Positions 11,054 through 22,190 of a stretch of 64,000 bases of DNA are shown one piece after another; position 1 is the stretch's first letter; the number at the start of each line of letters is the position of its first letter. The notes under the pieces were generated by a model. That model was not told the origin of the DNA. It searched no databases and saw only the letters and a program-made list of their open reading frames with translations. Position numbers and translations under genes: made by a program. The stretch is from contig CM060112.1 in the NCBI GenBank assembly GCA_030522415.1, positions 13,001,001-13,065,000 of the forward strand, written 5' to 3'. The stretch comes from Channallabes apus (Eukaryota > Chordata > Actinopteri > Siluriformes > Clariidae).

Positions 11054-12669
11054 CAGTGGTGTGACAAACTATTTGCCCCCTTCCTGATTTCTTATTCTTT
11101 TGCATGTTTGTCACACTTAAATGTTTCTGCTCATCAAAAACCGTTAACTATTAGACAAAGATAACATCATTGAACACAAAATGCAGTTTTTAAATGAAGG
11201 TTTACGTTATTAAGGGAGAAAAAAAACTCCAAATCTACATGGCCCTGTGTGAAAAAGTGATTGCCCCCCTTGTTAAAAAATAACTTAACTGGGGTTTATC
11301 ACACCTGAGTTCAATTTCTGTAGTCACCCCCAGGCCTGATTACTGCCACACCTGTTTCAATCAAGAAATCACTTAAATAGGAGCTACCTGACACAGAGAA
11401 GTAGACCAAAAGCACCTCAAAAGCTAGACATCATGCCAAGATCCAAAGAAATTCAGGATCAAATGAGAACAAAAGTAATTGAGATCTATCAGTCTGGTAA
11501 AGGTTATAAAGCCATTTCTAAAGCTTTGGGAATCCAGCGAACCACAGTGAGAGCCATTATCCACAAATGGCAAAAACATGGAACAGTGGTGAACCTTCCC
11601 AGGAGTGGCTGGCCGACCAAAATTACCCCAAGAGCGCAGAGACAACTCATCCGAGAGGCCACAAAAGACCCCAGGACAACATCTAAAGAACTGCAGGCCT
11701 CACTTGCCTCAATTAAGGTCAGTGTTCACGACTCTACCCTAAGAAAGAGACTGGGCAAAAACGGCCTGCATGGCAGATTTCCAAGGCGCAAACCACTTTT
11801 AAGCAAAAAGAACATTAAGGCATTAAGTTTTTTTGCTAAAAAAGCCAAGACTTTTGTCTCGTCGGTCCACAAGGTATTTTCCCAAAAGTTAAACTTTTTG
11901 GAAGGTGCGTGTCCCGTTACATCTGGCGTAAAAGTAACACAGCATTTCAGAAAAAGAACATCATACCAACAGTAAAATATGGTGGTGGTAGTGTGATGGT
12001 CTGGGGTTGTTTTGCTGCTTCAGGACCTGAAAGGCTTGCTGTGATAGATGGAACCATGAATTCTACTGTCTACCAAAAAATCCTGAAGGAGAATGTCCGG
12101 CCATCTGTTCGTCAACTCAAGCTGAAGCGATCTTGGGTGCTGCAGCAGGACAATGACCCAAAACACACCACCAAATCCACCTCTGAATGGCTGAAGAAAA
12201 ACAAAATGAAGACTTTGGAGTGGCCTAGTCAAAGTCCTGACCTGAATCCTATTGAGATGTTGTGGCATGACCTTAAAAAGGCGGTTCATGCTAGAAAACC
12301 CTCAAATAAAGCTGAATTACAACAATTCTGCAAAGATGAGTGGGCCAAAATTCCTCCAGAGCGCTGTAAAAGACTCGTTGCAAGTTATCGCAAACGCTTG
12401 ATTGCAGTTATTGCTGCTAAGGGTGGCCCAACCAGTTATTAGGTTCAGGGGGCAATTACTTTTTCACACAGGGCCATGTAGGTTTGGATTTTGTTTCTCC
12501 CTAAATAATAAAACCCCTCATTTAAAAACTGCATTTTGTGTAAACTGCATTTACTTGTGTTATCTTTGACTAATAGTTAAATGTGTTTGATGATCAGAAA
12601 CATTTTGTGTGACAAACATGCAAAAGAATAAGAAATCAGGAGGGGGGCAAATAGTTTTTCACACCACTG
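11054..12669 (+). mobile_element. Tc1/mariner transposon, complete ends, inactive
   Basis: Full-length Tc1-type element of 1616 bp. It starts CAGTGGTGTGACAAAC and ends with the inverted counterpart ...TTCACACCACTG. TA lies on both sides (11052-11053 and 12670-12671), the expected Tc1 target duplication. The terminal inverted repeats are long, about 215 bp (11054-11270 and 12452-12669). Both share an inner GGCCCTGTGTGAAAAAGT motif, the position where transposase-binding repeats lie in IR/DR-type elements. One transposase gene lies between them. Confidence 0.95.
11433..12442 (+). pseudogene. Tc1 transposase, frameshifted with local inversion
   Basis: Transposase would bind the terminal repeats and cut and paste the element. 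The first frame (11433-11975, start MPRSKEIQDQ) has the paired-like helix-turn-helix domain (KGYKAISKALGIQRTTVRAI) and the GRPR-like spacer (here RSGWPTK). The second frame (11909-12442) has the catalytic core from SRYIWRKSN through VWGCF, the second Asp in LQQDNDPKH and the DDE acidic residue near SPDLNPIEML. Between them, at about 11851-11884, the segment that should encode the first catalytic Asp (the WTDE motif) is present in reverse-complement orientation, and part of the preceding helix is missing. The protein cannot be catalytic. Confidence 0.9.
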
Positions 12670-12869
12670 TATGTGCATATATCCTCATATACTGTATGTG
12701 GGCAATTAGGATACCAATTTCATGTGTTCGCACATAAGTTTTTTGCATTTTTTTTAGTTAGTTCTTAGTTATTGCCTTGATAATAGAAAATATGAGCTAG
12801 GCATCATGTATGACAGTTGCCAAAGTGAGATATGAGCTAAACTGACCAGATCCTGCCATGGGAGACATA
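12670..12869. other. Spacer, nothing recognised
   Basis: AT-rich sequence between the Tc1 element and the palindromic satellite; no gene or repeat terminus seen. Confidence 0.5.
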
Positions 12870-13180
12870 TATTGTACATATAGGGCTTATGTGGATATAA
12901 AGAAGCAATACAGGAGACATATATGGCCTGTATATGCACATATATGCACCTCAATTTTGCCTATATGTGGCATATATATGCATAAATGCAGCATATATAT
13001 TATCATATATATGCATATATACTGCATATATGCGCATATATCCTCATATAGGAGAGGATATATGCGCATATATTCTGCATATAGGTTTCATTTATGCGCA
13101 TATATCCTCATATAGGTGAGGATATATGCGCATATATTCTCCATATAGGTTTCATATATGCGCATATATCATCCTCATAT
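12870..13180. repeat. ATAT/GCGC palindromic minisatellite
   Basis: Built from short phrases such as CATATATGCGCATATATCC. Two near-identical units of about 62 bp occupy 13031-13175, each with a 14-bp inverted pair (GCGCATATATCCTC and GAGGATATATGCGC) around a small loop, so the DNA can form cruciforms. The open frames here are by-products of the repeat. Confidence 0.85.
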
Positions 13181-13263
13181 AGGTTCTTTCCATGTGGGTT
13201 AATTCACCACATGTTTTTTTCCGGGGGGGCGGGGGGTTGTTATATTTGTTAGCTATATGTCAA

Positions 13264-13437
13264 GACCATCATCCTTTGCGGTCTGTTGTCGCTACAGATC
13301 CAGTAATGCACACATCTGATTTAAAACCCGCTAACTCCGTAATGAGTACTCTTTCCATCTCTTTTCCTTCGCCGTTAATAGCAGCACCCGTCATATCCAC
13401 ATTACTGGATCTGTAGCAACAACAAAGGATGATGGTC
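13264..13437. repeat. Inverted repeat pair (foldback, possible MITE)
   Basis: The left arm, 13264-13308 (GACCATCATCCTTTG...ATCCAGTAATG), is the reverse complement of the right arm at 13400-13437 (CATTACTGGATCTGTAGC...GGATGATGGTC), with a 91-bp spacer. No clear target duplication was found, so whether it is a MITE or a local inversion is open. Confidence 0.75.
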
Positions 13438-14081
13438 ACGCCTGGGCTGATGGGAACTGTAGTTCCTGTTACCTTCCGTTCGCTCCATTCGCCTGAGCAA
13501 ACTTTTCTCAGAAGACCTATAGTTTTATCGAGTCATTTCGGTTTCTCTCTGAAAAGAAACGAGAAAGGGAAAAAAATCTTGTCTCTGTCTGAATAAATGA
13601 GTGAATGAGGTGAGTGTGTTCAAATACTCATTCAGCACATGGCCCAGCTGCAATAAATAGGCTGAGTATTCAAGAATACTAAATTGAAATATTTTTTACA
13701 TGATTTAATAATTTTTTGTTATTAAAATTTAAATTTTTTTGTTTCTATTTCAAAGTTTACAGATAGATGGCTAATTTGTATGCCATTGGTATGTTCAGTG
13801 TTCATGTATACTGTTTATTAAGCACTTCTGGCACTTTTTTCGAGTCTCCTCATTAGTTTTGTTTTTCCTGTAAATGATTCAATAAATACCGTACTATACC
13901 ATTCATACCGAGGTATTACCGTACGGTGAAGTTTTGATACTGTTACATCCCTAATAGATACTGTAGATGTGGAAGGCGAAGACATAACGGTATCACTCAT
14001 CATTTTTATGAATATTTTTAAACGCTGAAAAGAAAAAGTAGTCAATGCATTAAAGTCTACTAGTTGCATTCAGTGCATTAG
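13438..14081. other. Non-coding spacer
   Basis: No gene seen. The last five bases before 14082 are ATTAG, the left target duplication of the following solo LTR. Confidence 0.5.
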
Positions 14082-14639
14082 TGTAAGAGCCATATCGCAT
14101 TTGTTATGAATTATTTGTTGTGTTAATTTTATTTTATCTTATTCTATTCATTAGCTAAGCACTAAGCATTCTATTTGTCATTTAAGCATTCACTGTTATG
14201 TCTGTTAGTTAAGCATTAAGCATTAAGTTTATTACATAAGCCATAAGCTTTGAACTTGTCAGTTAAGCATCCATTTTAACAATCGTAAGTTGGTCTGTGA
14301 TGTAATTCCACTATTACATGTATCTGTATGACTATCGTATGATAGAAAGTTCAGTTTAGATGCGTAAAAACAAGCTTTTGACGGTAAGTTAATCGAAAGC
14401 CAAGATCTTAGTAAGTTACAGCAAATAGGCTGTTGTAAAAGTCAGAAATTTACAAGATACAGCAACTGTTATTGTAACTACAGTGGATTTACTCAAGACG
14501 ACTGTATGAAGTGTTGATTCTTTGATGCTGGAAAATATAATATGAGAGACAAAGAGATCATTGGACTTCTGTTGTGTGAGTGAAACTTCAAATTAAAGAT
14601 ACGCATCAAAACTAGTGGAATAATATGTCCGCATCTACA
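14082..14639 (+). mobile_element. Solo BEL/Pao LTR with 5-bp target duplication
   Basis: Begins TGTAAGAGCCATATCG and ends ATGTCCGCATCTACA, matching in order the minus-strand LTRs at 9478-10104 and 56133-56772. It is flanked on both sides by ATTAG (14077-14081 and 14640-14644), the 5-bp duplication expected for BEL integration. There is no internal sequence, so it is the product of LTR-LTR recombination. It fixes the exact LTR ends for the other two copies. Confidence 0.95.
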
Positions 14640-14974
14640 ATTAGGATAACACAAATTGCCTCCAAACAAACAGGGAAATTAACCTTTCCCTGTCCAATAA
14701 TGATCTTGATTTCTCACAAAAGACATGGTAGAGATGCAGACTTTGTCTGAGAGACTGTCACAGGTCAGACATATCAAACAATTTGGATTGATCTCTGGTT
14801 CTATAAAAATATTTTCTATATTTTCTCCTTAAATATAAATATGGATTGTAGTGAATAAGTTATTTCATTTGTTTGTTTGTTTCCTATGAATACATCTGGT
14901 ACTGTAAAAATTGCTAACACTCAATCATTTTTCTGTTACAGATTATTTCATTTAATTTCATCTTTATTCTTCTA

Positions 14975-15057
14975 TTCAGGGTCGCGGGGGACCTGGAGCC
15001 TATCCCAGGAGGCTTAGGGCACAAGGCGGGGTACACTCTGGACAGGGTGCCATTCGT
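14975..15057 (-). mobile_element. SINE fragment (GGGTCGCGGGGGACCTGG family)
   Basis: Truncated 3' part of a dispersed fish repeat with the phrases GGGTCGCGGGGGACCTGGAG and GGACAGGGTGCCA. The same family appears at 15236-15560, 19791-20090 and 41949-42298. Confidence 0.65.
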
Positions 15058-15235
15058 TACAGATTATATTTGCGTAAAATATTCACAAAGCATTTAATAG
15101 AAATGAGTTTGAACACATTACTTGTCACTCAATATTGTCTGTACTTTTTACACCATGCAAGAATTCTATGTGGCATATTAACATAGCTCCCAGGAATTTC
15201 ATCGACTAGCTTCACTTTAGTTGCTCACTTGTTTA

Positions 15236-15357
15236 CACTCACTCATCATCTATACCGCTTTATCCTGTATTCAGGGTCGCAGGGACCTGGACCCTATCCC
15301 AAGAGACTTAGGGCACAAGGCGGGTACACCCTGGACAGGGTGCTAATCCATCGCAGG

Positions 15358-15395
<38 letters not shown>

Positions 15396-15560
15396 TGGGC
15401 AGTTTGGGAACGCCACTTAGCCTAATCTGCATATCTTCGGACTGTGGGAGGAAACTGGAGTACCTGGAGGAAACCCACCAAGCACAGGGAGAACATGCAC
15501 ACAAAGATGGGAATCAAACCTGGCCGGGACACTACACCACCATGCCACCACTATTTAACA
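15236..15560 (-). mobile_element. tRNA-derived SINE with CA microsatellite
   Basis: A longer copy of the same family on the minus strand. Its 3' end is at the left (TATACCGCTTTATCCTG, then CAGGGTGCTAATCCATCGCAG), with a CA tract at about 15359-15392 inside. The tRNA-like head on the right has a degenerate B-box (on the minus strand GGTTTGATTCCC). The frames here are shadows of the repeat. Confidence 0.65.
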
Positions 15561-15929
15561 CACTTACATATTCTTCTTCACATGTTTTCAAGTTGCACTC
15601 GTGCTGTGCCCTATAATGTTATCTTAATGTTATTTAACCTGTGTTTCAGATTCCAGATTCAGCCAAGTCCCAGGAAATGTTTAATGATTTCCCCAGTGGC
15701 TGTTTGAGAAGCACGTAGTATAACATGTTTTATTTGCACATTTGTTTTTCTTCAGTTAATTATTAAAACCTTGGTTTCCAGCTGCACTTCTGTCTGGCCC
15801 TAACAACTGGCCAGCTTGATAATCAGTAAAACATTTAGAATTTTGTTTCAATAAGAAAAAAAGTTAAAGTAAACTTTAATTCAACTTTGGTGATATCAAG
15901 TACAAACCATGTAATTAATATCACACACT

Positions 15930-18920
15930 CTAAAAACAGCTGGTTTAAAAAACAACCAAACCATAACCCAGCCGCTGGGTCACTATTGCACAGAACATGT
16001 GCTGGCTTGTTTTGACCCAGGTGCTGGATTGAACCATTTAACCCAAAATTCTGGGTTGTTCATCTGACGCAACCTGTGGGTAAAAGTGACACTCTAGCTG
16101 CGTTAAATTTGAAAATGCTGGGTTATTTTATTTGACTCAACCAGTGGGTAAAATTAACACTCTTGCTGGGTTAACACATTCCATTTAATATATATTTATT
16201 TGGGGCATAAATTTAGTTGGGGCAGTGGTGGCTCAATCGGTTAAGGCTGTGGGTTTCTGGGTTACTGATCGGAAGGTTGGGGGTTCGAACCCCAGCATCG
16301 GCAAGTTGCCACTGTTGAGTCCTTGAGCAAGGCTCCAGCTTATCTGCTCCAGGGGTGCTGTAAGCTGGCTGACCCTGCGCTCTGACCCCAGTTTCCTAAT
16401 TGGGATATGTGAAGAAGAAATTTCGCTGTGCTGTAAAAAGTACATGTGACAATAATTGAATCTTCTTATTATTATTTATTTATTTTTAAATACGCAAAAT
16501 GTACACAACTTTACATAAGGTAAATAGATTGTCACAGAATAAGAAAATGTGAATAACTCAATTTTTACAAAAATATTCGACAAAATCATATAATCCCAAG
16601 GTGACCATTTGTTAAATATGAAATAAATGTAACATTAACACTCAGTAAAACAATAAAAACAAGAGGCCCCTGTAAATGCGATTTAAATTGTATTTTACTT
16701 GAATTTAATACACTGTTTAAACACTTTTCATATAGAAATTTTCAATATAAATCTTATAACGCCCATATGACAAACATTCCCCATCTAATATTTTGACTAT
16801 TAGTTATTGAACTATTACTATTTAATTTCCTTCAAAAAATTACATTAAAAACAAAAACGATAAAGCTTTAAATAATATTAATTAAATGTGGGGTGAAATA
16901 ACTGTTGTCCTCAATTTAACAGATGAGTACTTGTGTCCATCAATATGATCTACAGTATGCTACAGAAACTTGCAGGTGAGAAGACATTGCTTTGTGTAGT
17001 TAACGTCAAAGATAAAAAAACAAACAAACTTTAAAACAAACATTGACAGCCTCCACCAAAGGGTTTGTATCAATATCATTGCCTCCAACAATGGGAAAGG
17101 TCTGTCAGGTTCATCTTGTCTCATCCCCAAGGCCCAAAAAATGGAACCTCCAGTCATCTCCATATTTTGCAGACATCATTCCTATCATGCTGGTCCCCAC
17201 CTGTGGATTACACACCATCACTTAGTGTTGCAATTATATCAAGCATTTTTGTTAAGGATGTACAGCTATGTATGTACAGTATTTAATGCAAAAGTTTTTT
17301 CTCTTGTCAATAAACAAAAAAACAATGTGAACATGAATTTAGTGTATATTTCTGACTAATTCACCTTACTATTGAACGTGTTAACGTTCGGCGCCTCAAT
17401 CTGGCTTTAATATGAAACATTTACCCCTTTTCAAATTCTCGACAGACCATAGATGAATACGATATTTAAGTGATGAATTTACAACATACAATAAATATTT
17501 AATAAATGTTTCTTCAATAATTTAAATGATGACGCACTCATTTAATAAATACTAAAAAAAAACAAGAAGAAAGAAAATATTGACCCCACACCGCCATATC
17601 AAAGCATTTAATTTGAACAATAAAATATGTTTGCTCCTACCACAACTTACTAAAAAAAATAAGTAAAAATTTACAATAACTTTTCATAAAATACTGAGTG
17701 CTCTGAGTATGATCCAGTCAGAAGTGAAGAATCCAGAAAGTTCGCTAAAGAATAAAATAACTGCTGGGTCAAAATAACATACAGAAACAGAAGACACATT
17801 AAGACTGTCATTAAACATACCCCAATTGCTTCTTCTGACAGCTTTATAAAAATATTATAAAATATGCCAACAGACTTTCCACACACAGCTTTAGTGAAGA
17901 TTACTAGTAATTTACCTAAAATTATATTTAAGATTACATTTAGTAAATTTAAGTTTTTTTCTTTTGTGTGTGCTACAAACGTACCTTTCTCATAATACAA
18001 GTATACAGTATAGTCGACTATTGGCACAGAATATAAAAACATAATCTTCCCACAGCCCCATATCAAACGGCAACTTAAAAGGTAGAAAAGTGAATAAACA
18101 TGGAAATGAGCTTGCTCCTAACCACAACTACAGCATTTAAAATTTAGGTAAAAATTCATTATAGCTTACCATAAGATACTGCCCTCTTTAAGTGGAGTGC
18201 CCCTCGTTTCAGAAGTGAAGAATCCAGAAAGTTCGTCATGCCGTGTCTCAATTCCAAGAACAGCCTTGACTTGGAAGGGGGTATGAGGACACCGGGTATA
18301 TTGCAAATGGAACGCAGCGTACAGGATGTGTCACACAGCCACGATATAATGTATTATACCATACCATAACCGTATTATACCAAAGATTGCCTTTTGGAAA
18401 TGCACAAAGTGAAATAAATCTGCTGTTTTAACCACTGCAGAGACATCACAGTCAGCGGTAGTTTTCAGAAGTTCTTTCCGAGGTAAGGCAGCGGTAAGCG
18501 GCTACATGAGCGCAGGGCACCTCCAAAATCATTGAGGCAGTTTTTTAAATAGATGCTATCTTTAATAACCAATTGATGTTTTGACCTGAACACACATACA
18601 ATCTCGCTTAAAAAAATCGTAAAACCACTTTGTGACACAATAACAGTAATATTTCAAACATTTTGCAGGTTGCCGTTTGGAGAAACCAAAGAATAAAGAA
18701 TAAACCAGTTGTTGGTCAGACATATCAAAATAATGGGTTATATCAAAATACCCCAACCAGGTGTTCATTTGTAAATGAACCACTACATTTCATTTCACCC
18801 AACATAGAGCAACCCAACAATGTGTTTAAAGTACCTGAAATAACCCAGAATTTTGACCCAGCATAAACAACCCAATAAATGTGTTTACTAAAACAACCCA
18901 GCATTTTTTGTGCATTGTTT
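15930..18920. mobile_element. AACCCAGC/GCTGGGTT repeat element, about 3 kb, composite
   Basis: The left edge (CACTCTAAAAACAGCTGG, from about 15930) and right edge (AACCCAGCATTTTTTGTGCA, to about 18920) are roughly inverted. Both are followed inwards by many AACCCA/TGGGTT phrases, a pattern familiar from a dispersed fish MITE. The interior holds a SINE (16219-16470) and an approximately 480-bp tandem duplication; compare 17600-17760 with 18080-18240, which share GAAGTGAAGAATCCAGAAAG. A 131-residue hydrophobic minus-strand frame (17671-18066) has no recognisable domain. Exact ends are uncertain because no target duplication was confirmed. Confidence 0.45.
16219..16470 (+). mobile_element. tRNA-derived SINE, V-SINE-like
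   Basis: Head with Pol III internal promoter signals: A-box-like TGGCTCAATCGGTTAAGGC and B-box GGTTCGAACCCC, at tRNA-like spacing. The core CCACTGTTGAGTCCTTGAGCAAGG is shared with the SINE at 57862-58063. The tail contains GAAGAAATTTCGCTGTGCTG and GTGACAATAATTGAATC. The core and family look like the V-SINE/Mermaid group of fish; that name is from memory. Confidence 0.8.
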
Positions 18921-19079
18921 GGAAAGTTGAAAAGATTAAGTGATCCTACCTCCTGAGACTAAAGAGAACAATTGAGGGAAACAGGTTTTCTCTTTACATA
19001 CTATATGGTTGTGGGTGGAGCTAAAAAGTGGTATTGAAGTCAACCAGTAGAAAGTCGACATGTTTATGGACAAAGAACA
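18921..19079. other. Spacer, nothing recognised
   Basis: Short unannotated sequence between two repeats. Confidence 0.4.
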
Positions 19080-19690
19080 GATAGATAGAAAGTCCAATCA
19101 CAGCATTTCAACTGGGTTGAGGTCTGGACTTTGACTAGGCCATTCCAAAACCTTAATTATTTTAGATTCCAGCCATTCTGATGTTGATTTACTGTTGGGT
19201 GTCAGGTCATTGTCGTCTCGCATGTTCAATGCATTTTGACTAAGCTTTAGCTGTCAGACAGAAGGCCTCACATTTGTCTCTAGAATATTCTAGTATGCAA
19301 AGGAGTTCATGAATAACTCAATGACTGCAATGTGTCCAGGTCATATGGCTGCAAACCAAGCAGCAAATACACTGGTCTCATGTGTCCATAGAACGTTGTT
19401 CCAGATGTCTTGGGGTTTGTCCAAATGCAGTTTTGTGAACAGACAGAAGAGACCTTCTCCGGGCACTGTCTGACCAAACTGTACTGTACAGTCTTCTTCT
19501 AAGTGTGCTCTCATCAGCGTTGACATTTAAAATGTTTAAGTCTAAGTTGTTTTGTATTTCTCTGAGCATTGCACAGTCTGACCTTGCGTTGAATGTCCTG
19601 GAACGTCCTCTCTAGGAAGACTGGAAACTTTCAGGAATGAATAATTGCCACCATTGCTGACTATTGCTTATGTCATTCCCAGTTGCCATT
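19080..19690 (-). pseudogene. Tc1-like transposase remnant
   Basis: Minus-strand frames at 19378-19569 and 19341-19526 contain NADESTLRRRLYSTVW and LHLDKPQDIWNNVLWTHETSVF. These resemble the region of Tc1 transposases around the first catalytic Asp, but the Asp position reads His (WTHE instead of WTDE). The head and the rest of the DDE core are missing apart from a short [12 protein letters not shown] stretch encoded near 19110-19150. No intact terminal repeats were found. A different and older Tc1 lineage than the copy at 11.05 kb. Confidence 0.6.
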
Positions 19691-19790
19691 GTGTTAACAC
19701 ACACCTGAATGCTCCAATCTGCTGATGATCAGTTAACTACTCTTAGTTAACTTGCAGATACCAATTCATTCTTTGTTCTTGTTTGTTTGT

Positions 19791-20090
19791 GTGGCACAGT
19801 AGCTAGTACTGCTGCTTTACACCTCCGGGATTAAGGTCTCAGGTCTGTCTGCCTGTTTGTGTGTGTGGCGTCTTTGTGCGTTGGTGGCTTGCCTCCGGGT
19901 ACTCTGGTTTCCTCCCACAGTTCAAAGACATGCAGATTAGGCTAACTGGTGTTTCCAAATAGCCTTTAGTGTGAGTGAGTGTTTGTTTGCATGCTTGTGT
20001 TTCCTGAGATGGATTGGTACCCTGTGCAGGGTGTACCGCTCCCTGTGCAGATCCCCTGGGATAGGCTCAAGGCCTCTTGTGACCTGTACA
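19791..20090 (+). mobile_element. tRNA-derived SINE (same family as 15236-15560)
   Basis: Plus-strand, fuller copy. Degenerate tRNA-like head (GTGGCACAGTAGCTAG), then CTCCGGGTACTCTGGTTTCC, GACATGCAGATTAGGC, GGATTGGTACCCTG and CTGGGATAGGCTC. It ends just before the CAGATGTCGCC element at 20109. Confidence 0.65.
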
Positions 20091-20108
20091 GGTGATACAT
20101 AAGAGGTA

Positions 20109-22190
20109 CAGATGTCGCCATTAAAAACGCGCGTTTCGAGAAAAGGGATCCCGTGACTTGCCGCGGCTTTGCGCGGCTGCGTGCGGGAAGCTGTGAACAT
20201 GCCCTTCATTACCTGTAGGGGGCAGTCGTGTTTCAGTCTGGTACTGCAGACATCTCTGCAAGTATTGTGTGTCTACTGAAGCCGAAAATGTGTGCAAATT
20301 AAACTGCGCATGCGTGTTTGGAGACGCTGTGCCCGCGCTGTGTATCAGTCGGTTGTGGATCATCACGGGGGTTACAACACGGCGTGGCTGGAGCTGGAGT
20401 TTGTCGTGTTCGAGGTAAGTTTAGCTTTCTTTTTTGGATGTGATTCTCGCTTTCATGACTCCCAATTAATGTTCATCTTAATCTCAGGACGTACAATTAG
20501 CAATTTTTCAGTTTTTAATAGTGTGGAGATTCACAAAACACCGTTTTCGTGTAAAAACCTGAACCTACGGAGCCCCCATGGGTCCTGTGGTAAATAAATA
20601 AATAAATAAAATAATAACGAACCGAGCGCGGATTAATAAACCGAGATGTGTATTTCTTACCCCCACACCTCGTGAAAACGGCGTGTTCAGACAAAGCCTC
20701 GCCAGTTAGATGCCATTTCTGAACAAACTGAGTCGTGTGTGTTAAAGCATTAAATGGTAAACGAGCACTAGCAATAAACGTTTTTGTCTGAATCTGAATT
20801 TTATTAATAAGTTACAAGTTAAATTTCAACTGTAAAGAACCTGTACATATGTTCATACAGTATTGACAGCAGCTCTAATTTGTCTAAATCGCATTGCAGA
20901 CAAGAAAAATAAGTCGAGTCATCCTGTGTCATCTTTTCACACATGATTCTTGCTTTTCACTTTTTCCTTAATCTGCGGTTCGGTTCTGGTTTCGGTCTGT
21001 TCTCATGAGTTGTGAAGCGAGAGGAACAAAATATAAATATTGTTCATTTGCTAAATTAAGTATCATGAATTTTAATTGAATATCTATCTCTATTTTTTTT
21101 CACAGCAGTTTGTGACTGAAAGTGTGTCTGCATCTGACTTCAGGAGTTTCCTGACCAACGTATCTAACGGTCATATTTAAAAATCATAAAGTACAAAACG
21201 TTCACAAAACACAGTTTTCGTGTAAAAACCTGAACATATGGAGCGCCCCAGGGGTCCTGTGGTAAATAAATGAATAAGTAACGAACCGAGCACGCGGATT
21301 AATACACCGAGATGTGTATTTCTTACCCCCCACACCTCGTGAAAACGGCGTGTTCAGACAAAGGCTCGCCAGTTAGATGCCATTTCTGAACAAACTGAGT
21401 CGTGTGTGTTAAAGCATTAAATGGTAAAAGAGCACTAGCAATAAACGTTTTTTTTCTGAAGCCGAACTGTATTAATGAGTTACGAGTAAAGAACCTGTAC
21501 ATATGTTCATACAGTATTGACAGCAGCTCTAATTTGTCTAAATCGCATTGCAGACAATAAAAATAAGTCGAGTCATCCTGTGACCCTGCATGCTTAATCT
21601 TTGCACACATGATTCTTGCTTCTCACTTTTTCCTTAATCCCTCACTGTTCTATCTTGTATTTTTTTAACGGTGTCAGAAACTTTGTGTTAGTAGCACTGC
21701 TTGACATGCTTGATGCCTTCCTCTTTTGTAATTTGCTTTGGATAAAGGCAAACTTACAAAAGATGAAGAAATGCCTAAATGTAGTTGTACGAATAAAAGA
21801 TTATGTAATGATACAATGTAAATATTTTCACAGAAACAAAGTGTAAAGATGAGACATGAATCTGAAGAGGATCTCTTTGATTGCCTGGTAAAGCATTGTT
21901 TTCTTATTAATTATACAATTTATTAATACCTTGAATATAGTGTTTGTTGTATTGGACAGAAGCATATAAATGCAAATGAATATATAAATATGAATAATTA
22001 TTGAACGAATTTTCATGTTTGGACTAACCCTTTAAATACAAACTCAGCATTCATCATAGGATTTCCTGACACTGTAAAGGTGCAGAGTAATCTATGGAGT
22101 GTAGCCATCTCATGCCATGTTTTACAATGTTTTAGTGATGCAAGATTATTGCTAAAGCAATTTAACCCAAGTTTAACAATCTGAAGTATA
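20109..22190 (+). mobile_element. CAGATGTCGCC repeat, block A
   Basis: Starts CAGATGTCGCC next to TA (20107-20108) and extends to ...CAATCTGAAGTATA. It recurs inverted as the palindrome loop at 28956-31145. It contains a direct duplication: about 20530-20975 is repeated at 21195-21640, starting at ...ACAAAACACCGTTTTCGTG and ending near CACACATGATTCTTGC. Two spliced-exon signatures are present: a GC-rich first-exon-like segment ending CGAG|GTAAGT (GT at 20415) and a 54-nt micro-exon at 21834-21887 between TTTTCACAG and GTAAAG. No transposase is encoded. Probably a non-autonomous element, or one carrying part of a gene. Confidence 0.65.

Noticed and set aside
12858..13119. Overlapping Tyr/Ile-rich frames on both strands
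   Set aside because: They are readings of the ATAT/GCGC palindromic minisatellite.
17671..18066. 131-residue hydrophobic minus-strand frame
   Set aside because: The sequence is AT-rich, lies in a repeat with internal duplication and shows no domain, splice context or start signal. The hydrophobicity is what AT-rich codons give by chance.
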